From the NCBI GenBank assembly GCA_018241725.1, contig JAFEDI010000146.1, positions 22,045-86,044 of the forward strand: a stretch of 64,000 nt of DNA. The letters run 5' to 3'. The DNA is from Pseudomonadota bacterium (GTDB taxonomy: Bacteria > Pseudomonadota > Gammaproteobacteria > Burkholderiales > Rhodocyclaceae). A program made the translations under genes and the position numbers. The notes beneath the pieces are model-generated. The model was not told the origin of the DNA, made no database searches, and was given only the letters and a program-made list of their open reading frames with translations. Within the stretch, counting starts at the first letter, position 1, and each line of letters starts with the position of its first letter. Positions 16,456-23,728 of this stretch are shown in pieces.

Positions 16456-16483
16456 GTCTCATTTTCAGGGGGTGGCGTGAGAC
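16456..16483. promoter_or_regulatory. Dyad GTCTCA-N16-TGAGAC between Mor-like gene and structural genes
   Basis: An inverted repeat (16456-16461 and 16478-16483) upstream of the HTH/coiled-coil/capsid genes on the minus strand. Mor/C activators bind dyads with widely spaced arms just upstream of -10 boxes, so this is a candidate target of the neighbouring Mor-like protein. Inference only. Confidence 0.35.
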
Positions 16484-16492
16484 AAAAGCAGA

Positions 16493-16515
16493 AAGCCCGG
16501 CGAGGGGCCGGGCTT
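16493..16515 (-). terminator. Rho-independent terminator after the Mor-like gene
   Basis: Stem GCCCGGC/GCCGGGC (16495-16501, 16507-16513) flanked by AA/TT, with a T-rich tail on the minus strand, 21 bases after the stop of the Mor-like gene. Confidence 0.7.
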
Positions 16516-16535
16516 CGATCTAGACGTCGGGAGTT

Positions 16536-16880
16536 CTACCGTTCGAGAGGCGAACGGCCGCAGGCTGGCTCGCGGAGAATCCGGTAGAACGTCGCCCGGC
16601 TGATGTCCCAGCGCAGCTGCAGGCGCTCACGGCTGGCCCGGCTGCCGTCGTAGTCCCGGCGGATGGCCATGTCGCGCTCGGTGTGCGCTTCTGGATCCTG
16701 CTTGGCGATGTAGAGCGCCTCGCCACACATGCGGTGCCGGACCTTCCCGACGATCTTCGCGGCCAGGGCCCGGGCGGCACGTTCCTCGAGCCCGGCGTCG
16801 GATTGGATCGTTTCAGTCAGCACCTGAAGCAGGGAAAGACGTTCGGACGCGACGATGCGCGGTGGGGTTCGGGCGTTCAT
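16536..16880 (-). CDS. Mor-family transcription activator
   Basis: The product has 114 residues. An N-terminal helical dimerisation region (LEERAARALAAKIVGKVRHRMCGEALYIAK) is followed by a helix-turn-helix (DMAIRRDYDGSRASRERLQLRWDISRATFYRILRE), the arrangement of Mu Mor and C proteins that switch on middle and late phage transcription. It ends just before a terminator and lies between replication and structural modules, the right place for a late-gene switch. Confidence 0.85.
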   Translation of the reverse strand: MNARTPPRIVASERLSLLQVLTETIQSDAGLEERAARALAAKIVGKVRHRMCGEALYIAKQDPEAHTERDMAIRRDYDGSRASRERLQLRWDISRATFYRILREPACGRSPLER

Positions 16881-17128
16881 AGACGGCTGCTCCAGGCGGA
16901 GAAGACGGGAGGGCGGCAACGCTGAGAAAAGACCGCTTGCATGGACATAAACAACAACCCTAGGGGGCCTGAAAACTGTCGAAGCTCGGGGCTCTCCGTC
17001 CCCGTGTGCTGAGAGGCCCGGGAGGACCCGCGAAAGTCCGGCGCCCCTCGAGGCCGTGAATGCCACTGCGGCTTGCGAGAGCGCACCGCCGTTGAGCGAT
17101 CAGGGGGCGGCTGCGGGGCGAGTGGCAC

Positions 17129-18508
17129 CTAACCATCAAAACCGCTCCTACGGCCTTTTCTTTCGGATTGCGCTGCCACGGGGTAGGGGCCCTCATGATC
17201 GGTGAGGCGCATCAGCGGGCCGTCGAAGGAGAGCAGGCATTCGCCGGTCGGACCATTGCGGTTCTTCCGGACCAGCAGATGGGAAAGGCCTTCCCACTCC
17301 GGGGCGTCCCTGTGCATGGACTCACGGTGGAGCATGGCCACGATGTCCGCATCCTGCTCGACCTCGCCCGAGTCGCGCAGGTCGGCCAGGATGGGCTTCT
17401 TGTCCAGTCGCCCATCACTGTTCCGGTTGAGCTGGGCCAAGGCGATCACTGGCACCTGCAGTTCCTTGGCCAGGGCCTTCAGTCCGCGGGAGACGGAGCC
17501 GACTTCTTGCGCCCGGTTGTCGCCTGTGCCGCGCATCAACCCGAGGTAGTCGATCACCACCAGGCCAAGGCCGTGAGTGCGTTGGATGCGGCGGGCCTTG
17601 GCGCGGACGTACGCCACGGAGACGAACGGCGTGTCGTCGATGAACATCGTCCACGCCGCGGATGCCGCGGTCGCATCGCTCATCTGCTGCCAGTCCAGGG
17701 GATCGCCTGTTCCCGCGCGCTGGGCCTGCACCGTGACACCGGAGCGGGCGGCCAGGATGCGGGAGGCGATGTCCTTGCTGCTCATCTCCAGCGTGAAGAA
17801 CACCACCGAAACACCCGCAGCTGCTGCATGAGTGGCGATGTTGCAGCCGGCGACGGTCTTGCCGACGCTGGGGCGGGCCGCAATGATCACCAGTTGCCCA
17901 GGCTCCAGTCCGCCGGTCATCTCGTCGAAGCGTTGAAAGCCCGTCGCCAGGCCGGCCAGGCGGCCGCCACGTTCCCGGCGGAGATCGATGTCCGCCAGCA
18001 CGTCGCACAGGGCGTCCTGCAGGCGAACGGGATCGCTGTCCGTCCGGTCCAGCAGGGCCAGCATCCCGGCCTCGGCGTCGGCCGCAATCTCGGCGGGCGT
18101 CCGTCCGGCAGGGGTGGCGCAGGCCGCCAGCACGTCGGCGCCGATCTGCTGCAGCCCGCGCAGGGTTGCCCGCTGGCGGATGGTCTCTGCGTACTGGCGG
18201 ACGTTGCTGGCGACAAAGCCGCTGTCGGCCAGCTCGGCGAGGTATGCGAAGCCGCCGGCCTGTTCGCCTTCGCGGCGAGCCTCCAGCGTGCTCCAGACCG
18301 TCAGCAGATCCACGGCGCGGCCGGCATCGTGCAGGGCCTTGGCTGCCGAGAAGATCAGGCGATGGTCGGCACGGTAGAGGTCGCCGACGCGGACTGCGCC
18401 CTCTATGCGGTCGAGTACCCGGGCGCCGTCGCAGAGGATCGCGCCGAGCAGACCCTGTTCCGCTTCGAGGGAGTGGGGCGGTAGGTTGCGTAGGTCGGGG
18501 GCGTTCAT
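17129..18508 (-). CDS. DnaB-type replicative helicase of the element
   Basis: The product has 459 residues from MNAPDLRNLPPHSLEAEQGLLGAIL, the standard DnaB N-terminus. The N-terminal helical domain (to about 120) interacts with primase; a linker leads to the RecA-like motor with Walker A ARPSVGKT, Walker B LVVIDYLGLM and the DLRDSGEVEQDADIV motif. It unwinds DNA at the fork. The start overlaps the stop of the O-like initiator by four bases, the familiar phage initiator-helicase pair. The 248 bases downstream (16881-17128) show no gene. Confidence 0.93.
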   Translation of the reverse strand: MNAPDLRNLPPHSLEAEQGLLGAILCDGARVLDRIEGAVRVGDLYRADHRLIFSAAKALHDAGRAVDLLTVWSTLEARREGEQAGGFAYLAELADSGFVASNVRQYAETIRQRATLRGLQQIGADVLAACATPAGRTPAEIAADAEAGMLALLDRTDSDPVRLQDALCDVLADIDLRRERGGRLAGLATGFQRFDEMTGGLEPGQLVIIAARPSVGKTVAGCNIATHAAAAGVSVVFFTLEMSSKDIASRILAARSGVTVQAQRAGTGDPLDWQQMSDATAASAAWTMFIDDTPFVSVAYVRAKARRIQRTHGLGLVVIDYLGLMRGTGDNRAQEVGSVSRGLKALAKELQVPVIALAQLNRNSDGRLDKKPILADLRDSGEVEQDADIVAMLHRESMHRDAPEWEGLSHLLVRKNRNGPTGECLLSFDGPLMRLTDHEGPYPVAAQSERKGRRSGFDG

Positions 18509-19302
18509 GCTGCGGCCCTTCGTGCCTGTTCGCCGGCGGTTGTCCATCGGGCGTTTTCACCCTCCTTCAGGTACCAGAGGTTGAACCAGTTGCGTTTGAC
18601 GGCGTTGCGATAGTGCGCTCGCCAATCCTTCTGGGTCGAATCCCTTCCCAGGAACTGGGCTTTGAACTCAGCCCAGGCTGCGACAAGCATCTCCTCGCTG
18701 ATCCCGACCTTCTCCGCGTAGTCGAAGATCGGATCGTCACCATCGATCGGTTTGATGTTCTGCTGTCTGCAGTCCTCGAGGAAGCTGCGGAGCGTTTGTG
18801 CGTTTCTCCGTCGTCGCTGCTTGGGGGCTAAGGGGGTATTGGTTTGTTCACTGGTTTCTTCTTTGCGTGTAGCCGATTCGGCTACCGTTGAAGTCGCCGA
18901 TTCGGCAACCGTTGCCGATGGGGCTACCGTTGCCGAATCGGCTAGGGGCATGCGTGTAGCCTGATCGGCAACCGTTGCCTGTTGGGCTACCGTAGCCGAT
19001 TCGGCAACCGTTGCCGGATAGGCGACGGTTTGGGGCACATGGATGGTGTAGCGGGTTGCCTTTGAATGGCCGCCCTTGCCATCTTTTGTGATCCACCCCA
19101 GCGCCTCAAGGCAGGTTGTCGCGCTCGATACATTTGCAATATGCACACCCGACCGCTCGGCGAGTTGCTGCCGGCGAGGCCAGCAGGTCAGATTGCCGGG
19201 GGTGCAGAAACTGAGCAGGGCACCGAGAACGCGCAGCTGTTCAAGCGTGAGCCTGCGATCCGCCCAGACCTCATTCGGAACGACCGTGAAAGGAGTCGTC
19301 AT
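18505..19302 (-). CDS. Phage O-like replication initiator with internal repeat array
   Basis: The product has 265 residues. The N-terminal winged helix (VVPNEVWADRRLTLEQLRVLGALLSF... RSGVHIANVSSATTCLEALGWITKDG) is a helix-turn-helix replication protein of the lambda O type. Residues about 90-145 form a hexapeptide repeat based on ATVAES/ATVADQ. The C-terminal part (FDYAEKVGISEEMLVAAWAEFKAQFLG... WRAHYRNAVKRNWFNLWY) is the DnaT/helicase-loader-like domain found in O proteins. It is coupled to dnaB by an ATGA overlap. The repeats correspond to eight 18-bp DNA units, which may be the origin. Confidence 0.85.
   Translation of the reverse strand: MTTPFTVVPNEVWADRRLTLEQLRVLGALLSFCTPGNLTCWPRRQQLAERSGVHIANVSSATTCLEALGWITKDGKGGHSKATRYTIHVPQTVAYPATVAESATVAQQATVADQATRMPLADSATVAPSATVAESATSTVAESATRKEETSEQTNTPLAPKQRRRRNAQTLRSFLEDCRQQNIKPIDGDDPIFDYAEKVGISEEMLVAAWAEFKAQFLGRDSTQKDWRAHYRNAVKRNWFNLWYLKEGENARWTTAGEQARRAAA
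18872..19030. repeat. Eight 18-bp repeats inside the O-like gene; candidate replication origin
   Basis: Units based on GCCGATTCGGCWACCGTT start at 18872, 18896, 18914, 18932 (partial), 18959, 18977, 18995 and 19013. Several contain the palindrome-like GGCAACGGTTGCC across unit borders. They encode the ATVAxx hexapeptides. Lambdoid phages keep their origin iterons inside gene O, so the location suggests an origin bound by the encoded protein. Confidence 0.6.
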
Positions 19303-19309
19303 GGGAACC

Positions 19310-19633
19310 TCAGTCTCCCTCCGCAAGATGGGGGGCCATGAGGGTGTAGGTGGCCGATTCACAACGCCCTCCATTGCCTTCCTTGCGGAGCCAACCCAAC
19401 TGCTCGAGTCCGGTTGTTGCTGTTGAAACGTGGCACACGCTCATTCCGCAGCGTTCGGCGATCTGCGCCCGGGATGGACAAACCACGCGAGAGCCGTCGT
19501 TTTGGAATGAGAACAGCACGCCAAGGACGCGGATCTGCTTGAGTGTCAGGCGTTTGTCGGCCCAGACCTCGAGGGGGACGATGCTGAAGATCTCGCCCAC
19601 GGCGCTACGCTCCCCACGGCTGCCGACGGTCAT
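19310..19633 (-). CDS. Winged-helix protein paralogous to the O-like N-terminus
   Basis: The product has 107 residues. FSIVPLEVWADKRLTLKQIRVLGVLFSF... CPSRAQIAERCGMSVCHVSTATTGLEQLGWLRKEG aligns throughout with the first 85 residues of the O-like initiator directly downstream (for example VPxEVWADxRLTLxQxRVLGxLxSF). It lacks the repeats and the C-terminal domain, so it can probably bind the same DNA without loading helicase. That makes it a plausible replication inhibitor or copy-number regulator, arising by duplication. It ends seven bases before the initiator gene. Confidence 0.75.
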   Translation of the reverse strand: MTVGSRGERSAVGEIFSIVPLEVWADKRLTLKQIRVLGVLFSFQNDGSRVVCPSRAQIAERCGMSVCHVSTATTGLEQLGWLRKEGNGGRCESATYTLMAPHLAEGD

Positions 19634-19907
19634 GCGCGGCGCCTCGGCAGTCGTCCATCACCCTGGCCAGGGCCTCGGGCGTCAGGTCGTGCAGGAACGC
19701 GAAGCAGCGGCCGTTCCGCCCCCAGTAGATGGCGGGCGCCTCGAGCTGGTTGGTGAAGCCATACAGTCCGCGGATCGCCTTGAAGTGGACCGGGGCATGA
19801 AACTGGATCTGCAGGGCGAGCGAGGTCGGCTGAGCACTGCGGGGCCAGCCGCCTGGACTGAACTCTCGGTGGCCGGTGGGGAAGGGAAGGCGGCATTCGC
19901 GGCTCAT
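19605..19907 (-). CDS. Small protein of the replication operon
   Basis: The product has 100 residues and contains no membrane segment. The central part (FHAPVHFKAIRGLYGFTNQLEAPAIYWGRNGRCFAFLHDLTPEALARVMDDC) looks like a compact alpha/beta fold. It starts inside the 55-codon gene upstream (ATGA overlap at 19904-19907) and overlaps the wHTH paralogue by 29 bases. Not recognised. Confidence 0.6.
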   Translation of the reverse strand: MSRECRLPFPTGHREFSPGGWPRSAQPTSLALQIQFHAPVHFKAIRGLYGFTNQLEAPAIYWGRNGRCFAFLHDLTPEALARVMDDCRGAAHDRRQPWGA

Positions 19908-20071
19908 CGTTTCCCCCTCGCCTTGGTGGGCTTCGCCTTCGCGAGGGCTGCTTTGGCGGGCTTGGCCAGCTCGAACCAAGCGGCCAGTGGATCGATGCCA
20001 GGCGCGCGGCGGCTGGCGGGCTGCACGGCTCGGCCCGCCGGTGTCTTGGCGCTGTCCTTCGGGGTGATCAT
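19904..20071 (-). CDS. Small basic Ala/Lys/Pro-rich protein
   Basis: A 55-codon gene beginning MITPKDSAKTPAGR. The C-terminal half is a Lys/Ala/Pro-rich tail (ELAKPAKAALAKAKPTKARGKR), histone-like in composition. It starts 10 bases after the AlpA-like gene and its stop overlaps the next start, so it is part of the replication operon. It may bind DNA non-specifically. Confidence 0.5.
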   Translation of the reverse strand: MITPKDSAKTPAGRAVQPASRRAPGIDPLAAWFELAKPAKAALAKAKPTKARGKR

Positions 20072-20081
20072 TTCCTGCCCC

Positions 20082-20336
20082 TCAGGCTGTGGCGCCGGAA
20101 TCGCGGGTGCGGCGGGTCATCCAGGCGTCAAGGTCGGAGCGGCGGTAACGGACCTTGCGGCCGATCTTCAGGAAGGGGAGGTTGTAGCGACCGGTGCTGC
20201 GCCAAACGGAGAGGGTGCCGGGGGATACGTCGAGAATCGCGGCAGCAGTCTTGTCGTCGAGGAGTTCGGCGCCGGCTTCAATGACGGTCCGCAGGGCGCG
20301 GGCTTCGGCGGTGGTCTTGGTGTGCATGGTTCGCAT
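20082..20336 (-). CDS. AlpA/excisionase-type helix-turn-helix protein
   Basis: The product has 84 residues (81 from the ATG at 20327). LLDDKTAAAILDVSPGTLSVWRSTGRYNLPFLKIGRKVRYRRSDLDAWMTRRT is a complete HTH_17 domain: helix-turn-helix plus wing with the typical R-x-S-D-L-D-x-W ending. Such proteins activate integrase expression or excision, or repress early operons, in P4-like elements. It is the first gene of the minus-strand replication operon and lies next to a dense cluster of inverted and direct repeats (20399-20476), its likely operator. Confidence 0.8.
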   Translation of the reverse strand: MRTMHTKTTAEARALRTVIEAGAELLDDKTAAAILDVSPGTLSVWRSTGRYNLPFLKIGRKVRYRRSDLDAWMTRRTRDSGATA

Positions 20337-20398
20337 CCATGTGATCCCGCTGGGGTGCGGTATGGGTACGAACTTTTTGCCAATCGAAGGCTGATTGA

Positions 20399-20476
20399 TA
20401 CTACGTCAGGCCGCTAGGCGTACTACGTTTGGCGGCCTGACGTAGTACGTTTGGCCGTTAGGCGTACTACGCGTGG
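20399..20476. repeat. Cluster of inverted and direct repeats upstream of the replication operon
   Basis: A perfect 16-bp inverted repeat (TACTACGTCAGGCCGC at 20399-20414 and its complement at 20432-20447), interleaved with two direct copies of CCGYTAGGCGTACTACG (20411 and 20455). Both share the TAGKCGTACTACG core. It occupies the 143-base gap between the AlpA-like gene and the 313-residue gene. It could be an operator, iterons, or a second origin. Confidence 0.7.
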
Positions 20477-20479
20477 CCG

Positions 20480-21421
20480 CTAACCGGTACTCTTATTCGC
20501 CTCTCGGAACCATTCAGAGATGGTCCTCACCGCGTTGTCCTCGCTGAGGTGAGCGCCCATTTTCTTGCCTTGGGCGACGATCTCGCTTTTGAGTGATTTA
20601 GCTGCTGCGGCTGCTGAGATCCAGGTGGTTTCGCTGTACCGGTTGAGTGCCCATTCGCGGAGCGCCTTCTTCTTTGCATAGGAAGCCTCGGCACCCTTCT
20701 TTCCGTTGGATGAAAGAACTTGGGATAGGTGGGACGCTCCTTGTTCTTCGAGCTCCTTTCTCAGCCGGCGGCGTTCTTCGGAAAGCTCAGCGAGTTTGGC
20801 TTCATGAGCCGTAAGCAGCGACTCCTGTCCGATCTTCTGAACCTTCAGCCAGTTGTATCTGCGAACCTGCTCCGCAGTGCCGATTGCTTCCGTCGCGTTC
20901 AGGACTGCTCGCGCAGTGGCTTCGAAGCAGTACCCGGGTTGCTGGTCTCCCTGCGACATTGAAGACCGGTGCAGGCGAATGGCATCATCAATGTGGGCCA
21001 GGCCAAGAGCGGCGAATAACTCATGCTGACGTTCGGCGTCGAATTCTGGGTCGGAGTAGAGATCCGCACAGGCCATCAGGGCTTCAAGCTCGCTGGTGTT
21101 GGTCGGGTTCGGACAATCAACGTCATCCAGGCGAATCGACGCGCGCGCCTCCGGGTCATCAAGGCCATGTAGCGCGAGCCAATCCTGGATCTCGTCGTGA
21201 AAATAGAGATTAATGGCAGCGTCCACGGCCTGGACGAGGCCCTCGATTTGAATGGGCTCCCGACATTTCAAGAGCGCATGGGCGCGACTTGCCACGAGTC
21301 CAAGCCCCAGAAAATTGTCATCGGGGGGGATGGTTATGGCGGGGTTGGACGGATCGAAGAGACGGAAGGTCGACTTCAGCGCGATGTAGCGCCCGAGGTG
21401 TTCATACGAGAGCGGTTTCAT
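20480..21421 (-). CDS. Unknown 313-residue coiled-coil protein of the element
   Basis: Starts at 21421. Residues about 185-225 are a highly charged coiled coil (EAKLAELSEERRRLRKELEEQ). The N-terminal half is acidic and helical. The C-terminal part (KKALREWALNRYSETTWISAAAAAKSLKSEIVAQGKKMGAHLSEDNAVRTISEWFREANK) looks like a DNA-binding helical bundle of the type found in phage and plasmid hypothetical proteins. It lies between higA and the repeat cluster. Possibly a regulator, but no family is recognised. Confidence 0.65.
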   Translation of the reverse strand: MKPLSYEHLGRYIALKSTFRLFDPSNPAITIPPDDNFLGLGLVASRAHALLKCREPIQIEGLVQAVDAAINLYFHDEIQDWLALHGLDDPEARASIRLDDVDCPNPTNTSELEALMACADLYSDPEFDAERQHELFAALGLAHIDDAIRLHRSSMSQGDQQPGYCFEATARAVLNATEAIGTAEQVRRYNWLKVQKIGQESLLTAHEAKLAELSEERRRLRKELEEQGASHLSQVLSSNGKKGAEASYAKKKALREWALNRYSETTWISAAAAAKSLKSEIVAQGKKMGAHLSEDNAVRTISEWFREANKSTG

Positions 21422-21435
21422 CAGGGGGGGCTCTC

Positions 21436-21720
21436 TCAGGCTGCGATACGCGCCACCGGCGCCCGGTCCTTGGCGCGCTCGGAGGCAGTCCAGAGGTCGC
21501 GCTGGGTTTGCAGGCGCAACCAGTAGCCCGGGGAGGTTCCCAAGGCTTCGTGCAGGCGCAGATCCATATCCGCGGTGACGGCAGCGTGTCCGTGCAGGAT
21601 GCGGGACACCATCACCCGGCTGACGCCCACGTGAGCGGCAAAGGCTGTCACGCTCATGTTGAGGTCCTCCAGCCAGCCGGCCAGGATCTCGCCAGGATGT
21701 GAAGGGTCGTGCATGTCCAT
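21436..21720 (-). CDS. higA: HigA-family antitoxin
   Basis: The product has 94 residues. It opens with HPGEILAGWLEDLNMSVTAFAAHVGVSRVMVSRILHGHAAVTADMDLRLHEALGTSPGYWLRLQ, the standard HigA XRE helix-turn-helix. It neutralises HigB and represses the operon. It is the second gene of a toxin-first pair, starting nine bases after higB ends. On this element it should stabilise maintenance. Confidence 0.93.
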   Translation of the reverse strand: MDMHDPSHPGEILAGWLEDLNMSVTAFAAHVGVSRVMVSRILHGHAAVTADMDLRLHEALGTSPGYWLRLQTQRDLWTASERAKDRAPVARIAA

Positions 21721-21729
21721 GTGTTGGCC

Positions 21730-22008
21730 TCAGTGGTAGTCCAGGTAGTCGAGCAGCTCCACGTTTCCGCCATCGAAGCGGAACACAAGGCGCCAGTTGG
21801 CTTGAACCGTCATGGCCAGAAAGCCCGCTCGATCGCCAGACAGTCCATGCAGGCGCCAGGAGGGGCGGGCGAGGTCTTCCGGTCCGGCTGCAGCGTTCAG
21901 GGAGGTCAGCATGTCCCGCAAGCGCTTCGCATGCATGGGTTGGATGCCGGCCTGTTTGCCAGTCATGAAGAAGGTTTCAAGCCCCTTGTGGCGGAACGAA
22001 ACAATCAT
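21730..22008 (-). CDS. higB: HigB-family mRNA interferase toxin
   Basis: The product has 92 residues of the RelE/HigB fold: MIVSFRHKGLETFF at the start, KRLRDMLTSLNAA in the middle, and the catalytic C-terminal region RLVFRFDGGNVELLDYLDYH. HigB cleaves ribosome-bound mRNA. Gene order toxin then antitoxin is normal for this family. It starts three bases from two direct repeats that make up its promoter-operator. Confidence 0.93.
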   Translation of the reverse strand: MIVSFRHKGLETFFMTGKQAGIQPMHAKRLRDMLTSLNAAAGPEDLARPSWRLHGLSGDRAGFLAMTVQANWRLVFRFDGGNVELLDYLDYH

Positions 22009-22010
22009 GG

Positions 22011-22051
22011 TGTGTATAGCATGACTTCACAGTTTGTGTATAGCGAGACTT
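22011..22051 (-). promoter_or_regulatory. higBA promoter-operator: two 17-bp direct repeats
   Basis: TGTGTATAGCNWGACTT occurs at 22011-22027 and 22035-22051 (24-bp period, about two helical turns). On the minus strand each copy contains TATACA, a possible -10 box. Expected to be bound by HigA. Confidence 0.6.
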
Positions 22052-22083
22052 AACAAACTGTTTGGTTGCGCGGGCCTTCGTCG

Positions 22084-23433
22084 TCAGGCCTTCCTGCGGG
22101 CCTTCGCCAATGGCAGGACATCTGCGCCATCCTTGAGGCCGGCCGCTTCCAGCATTGCCGCGGTGGCGGTGTTCACCGACTGGCGGATCGGGTCGAGGTC
22201 GAGGCGCGCATAGATCGCAGTGGCCTGGTGCGTCTTGTGGTTCAGGCTCTTGCCGATGATGGCCAGGGATGCGCCGGTCTTTGCCTGCCAACTCCCCAGC
22301 GTCCGGCGCAGGTCGTGGATACGCAGGTCGGTCATGGCAAAGTCGGCAGGGTCGATCCCTGCCGCCTGGGCTTGTGCGTGATATCGCTTTTCTGCCTTGG
22401 CGAGTCCTCGCGCGAGCAGGGCTTCGGACTCGGCCTGGGCCGTGTCGTCCAGTTTGAGGGCGTCCAGCAGGCGGAACAGGCTGGCAGTGCGCAGTATGGT
22501 TGCCCACGCCTTTTTCGGCTCCACCAGATGCCCGGTCTTGCCGGTGCCGGGGAAGACGAAAGGCGAAGTACCTGCGCGCTCGCGGCGGGCCTCCAGCACC
22601 ATGACGGCCTCCGGGGAGAGCGCGACATTTTGGGGGGTGCCGTTCTTGGTCTTGCTGATACGCCACACGGCGCCAGGCAGGTCGAGGTCGCGCCAGGCCA
22701 TCGCCTGCACGTTGGAGCGACGGGCTCCAGTCAGGAGGGAGAGCAGGAAGTAATCAAGCTGTCCGGATCGTGCGATGGCTTCGAGCAGGTACGGCAGTTC
22801 GAAGGCTTGGGCGAAGCGATCGCGAGACGCTGGCAGATTCTTCTGCACGCGGCTGGCTGGGTTAGGGCCGTTGAAGATCTCTTGATCCGCCATGAATGTG
22901 AAGACCGCCGACACGACGGCCACTGCCCGATCCGCCTGGGCTTCGCTCTTGGTGTTGGCCTTCCGTTGGATGGCCTTCACGTCAGAGCGCTCGATCTGGG
23001 ACAGTTTCTTGCCCGCGATCGAGCCCATGTAGAGGCGTAACACGTCCTCGTAGTCGCGCTTGGTGCTGTCCGCCAATGGGGTGCCATCGCGCTTACGTTT
23101 GCCCGCCAGGAAGGTCTGGAAGGCCTCGGCGAAGGTGGGTTCCCCTCGGACCGCGCGACGGGCTGCGGCAGGGTTCGCGCCGCTCGCAAACTCGCCAAGG
23201 ATTTTTGCCGCCTCGGTGCGTGCTTGCTCCACGGTCATTTCAGGAAACGCACCCAGCTTCACCCAAGCCATGCCCGCGCCTGACCGTTTGATGACGTAGA
23301 AGGTGCGTGTGCCGTTGGAGGTGACGCGCATAGCGAGCTTTGGGACTTCGGTGTCGTAGATCGTTAGCCGTTTGCCTGCCTCGGGGAGTGGGTAGGACAG
23401 AAGGGCAGTCTTCGAGAACTTCAGATTTGCCAT
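22084..23433 (-). CDS. P4-type tyrosine integrase
   Basis: The product has 449 residues. An N-terminal DUF4102-type arm-binding domain (LTIYDTEVPKLAMRVTSNGTRTFYVIKR... AWVKLGAFPEMTVEQARTEA) precedes a core-binding domain and the catalytic domain. Visible catalytic elements: first Arg in LLTGARRSNV, the HDLRRTLGSW motif (His and second Arg), and LNHKTHQATAIYARL with the nucleophilic Tyr. It integrates the element at the 3' end of tRNA-Thr; the gene abuts attR with 160 bases between. That gap holds four copies of the arm-site decamer, so the enzyme may regulate itself. Confidence 0.95.
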   Translation of the reverse strand: MANLKFSKTALLSYPLPEAGKRLTIYDTEVPKLAMRVTSNGTRTFYVIKRSGAGMAWVKLGAFPEMTVEQARTEAAKILGEFASGANPAAARRAVRGEPTFAEAFQTFLAGKRKRDGTPLADSTKRDYEDVLRLYMGSIAGKKLSQIERSDVKAIQRKANTKSEAQADRAVAVVSAVFTFMADQEIFNGPNPASRVQKNLPASRDRFAQAFELPYLLEAIARSGQLDYFLLSLLTGARRSNVQAMAWRDLDLPGAVWRISKTKNGTPQNVALSPEAVMVLEARRERAGTSPFVFPGTGKTGHLVEPKKAWATILRTASLFRLLDALKLDDTAQAESEALLARGLAKAEKRYHAQAQAAGIDPADFAMTDLRIHDLRRTLGSWQAKTGASLAIIGKSLNHKTHQATAIYARLDLDPIRQSVNTATAAMLEAAGLKDGADVLPLAKARRKA

Positions 23434-23436
23434 TTA

Positions 23437-23520
23437 TGCACCTTGTATTGATTGGGCTATCACCGGGCTAGCACGGGCTATCAATTTTGGACGGTTTTCA
23501 TGATAGCCCGTTAAGGTGCA
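23437..23520. repeat. Right-end arm-type sites and integrase promoter region
   Basis: Decamers related to GGGCTAKCAC lie at 23454, 23465 and 23475, with one inverted copy at 23502-23509. They are enclosed by an inverted repeat TGCACCTT/AAGGTGCA (23437-23444 and 23513-23520). The same decamer occurs twice at the left end. Confidence 0.65.
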
Positions 23521-23593
23521 GTATAAGCTAAGTTCCTTGATATGTATGGTTTTATTAAGAGTAGAGCATCTACGTTAATGTTGGCACCCTCTA

Positions 23594-23642
23594 ACTTGTA
23601 ATGCGAAGGTCGAGGGTTCGATTCCTTTCACCGGCACCAATG
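23594..23642 (+). repeat. attR: 49-bp tRNA-Thr 3' end copy
   Basis: Identical to 6861-6909. It lacks the 5' half of the tRNA and is not a functional gene. It marks the right end of the element. Confidence 0.93.
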
Positions 23643-23656
23643 GATTCAAAGATTTA

Positions 23657-23682
23657 GGCCGATCCGGGTGGGTCGGCCTTTT
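23657..23682 (+). terminator. Intrinsic terminator, original tRNA-Thr terminator or second element's left end
   Basis: Stem GGCCGA/TCGGCC (23657-23662, 23673-23678) followed by TTTT, 15 bases after attR. The equivalent position after attL (about 6920-6950) carries a degenerate version. Confidence 0.7.
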
Positions 23683-23686
23683 CACA

Positions 23687-23707
23687 GGGGTTACGCCGGG
23701 GTTACGG
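23687..23707 (+). repeat. Diverged arm-site pair outside attR
   Basis: GGGGTTACGC and GGGGTTACGG (23687-23696, 23698-23707) lie exactly 45 bases after the att core, the same distance and 11-bp spacing as the GGGCTAGCRC pair after attL. This looks like the left arm of a related element with different sequence specificity. Confidence 0.55.
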
Positions 23708-23728
23708 TTCAGTCAAACTCGCCCGATC

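Larger units (their letters stand above)
6861..23642. mobile_element. tRNA-Thr-integrated phage-satellite-like element (~16.8 kb)
   Basis: Bounded by perfect 49-bp direct repeats of the tRNA 3' end (6861-6909 and 23594-23642). Inside the right end is a P4-type integrase with clustered 10-bp repeats beside it, repeated at the left end. Cargo: SRAP peptidase, endonuclease I, five tiny overlapping genes, an AT-rich three-gene cassette, tail-like and capsid proteins, Mor-like activator, DnaB, O-like initiator, AlpA-like proteins, HigBA. No portal, terminase, protease, lysis or conjugation genes were found. This fits a satellite or cryptic prophage rather than a complete phage. Confidence 0.9.

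Noticed and set aside
23594-23639. Second tRNA-Thr gene at the right end
   Set aside because: Only the 3' part from the anticodon loop onwards is present; there is no acceptor 5' strand or D-arm. It is the attR copy.
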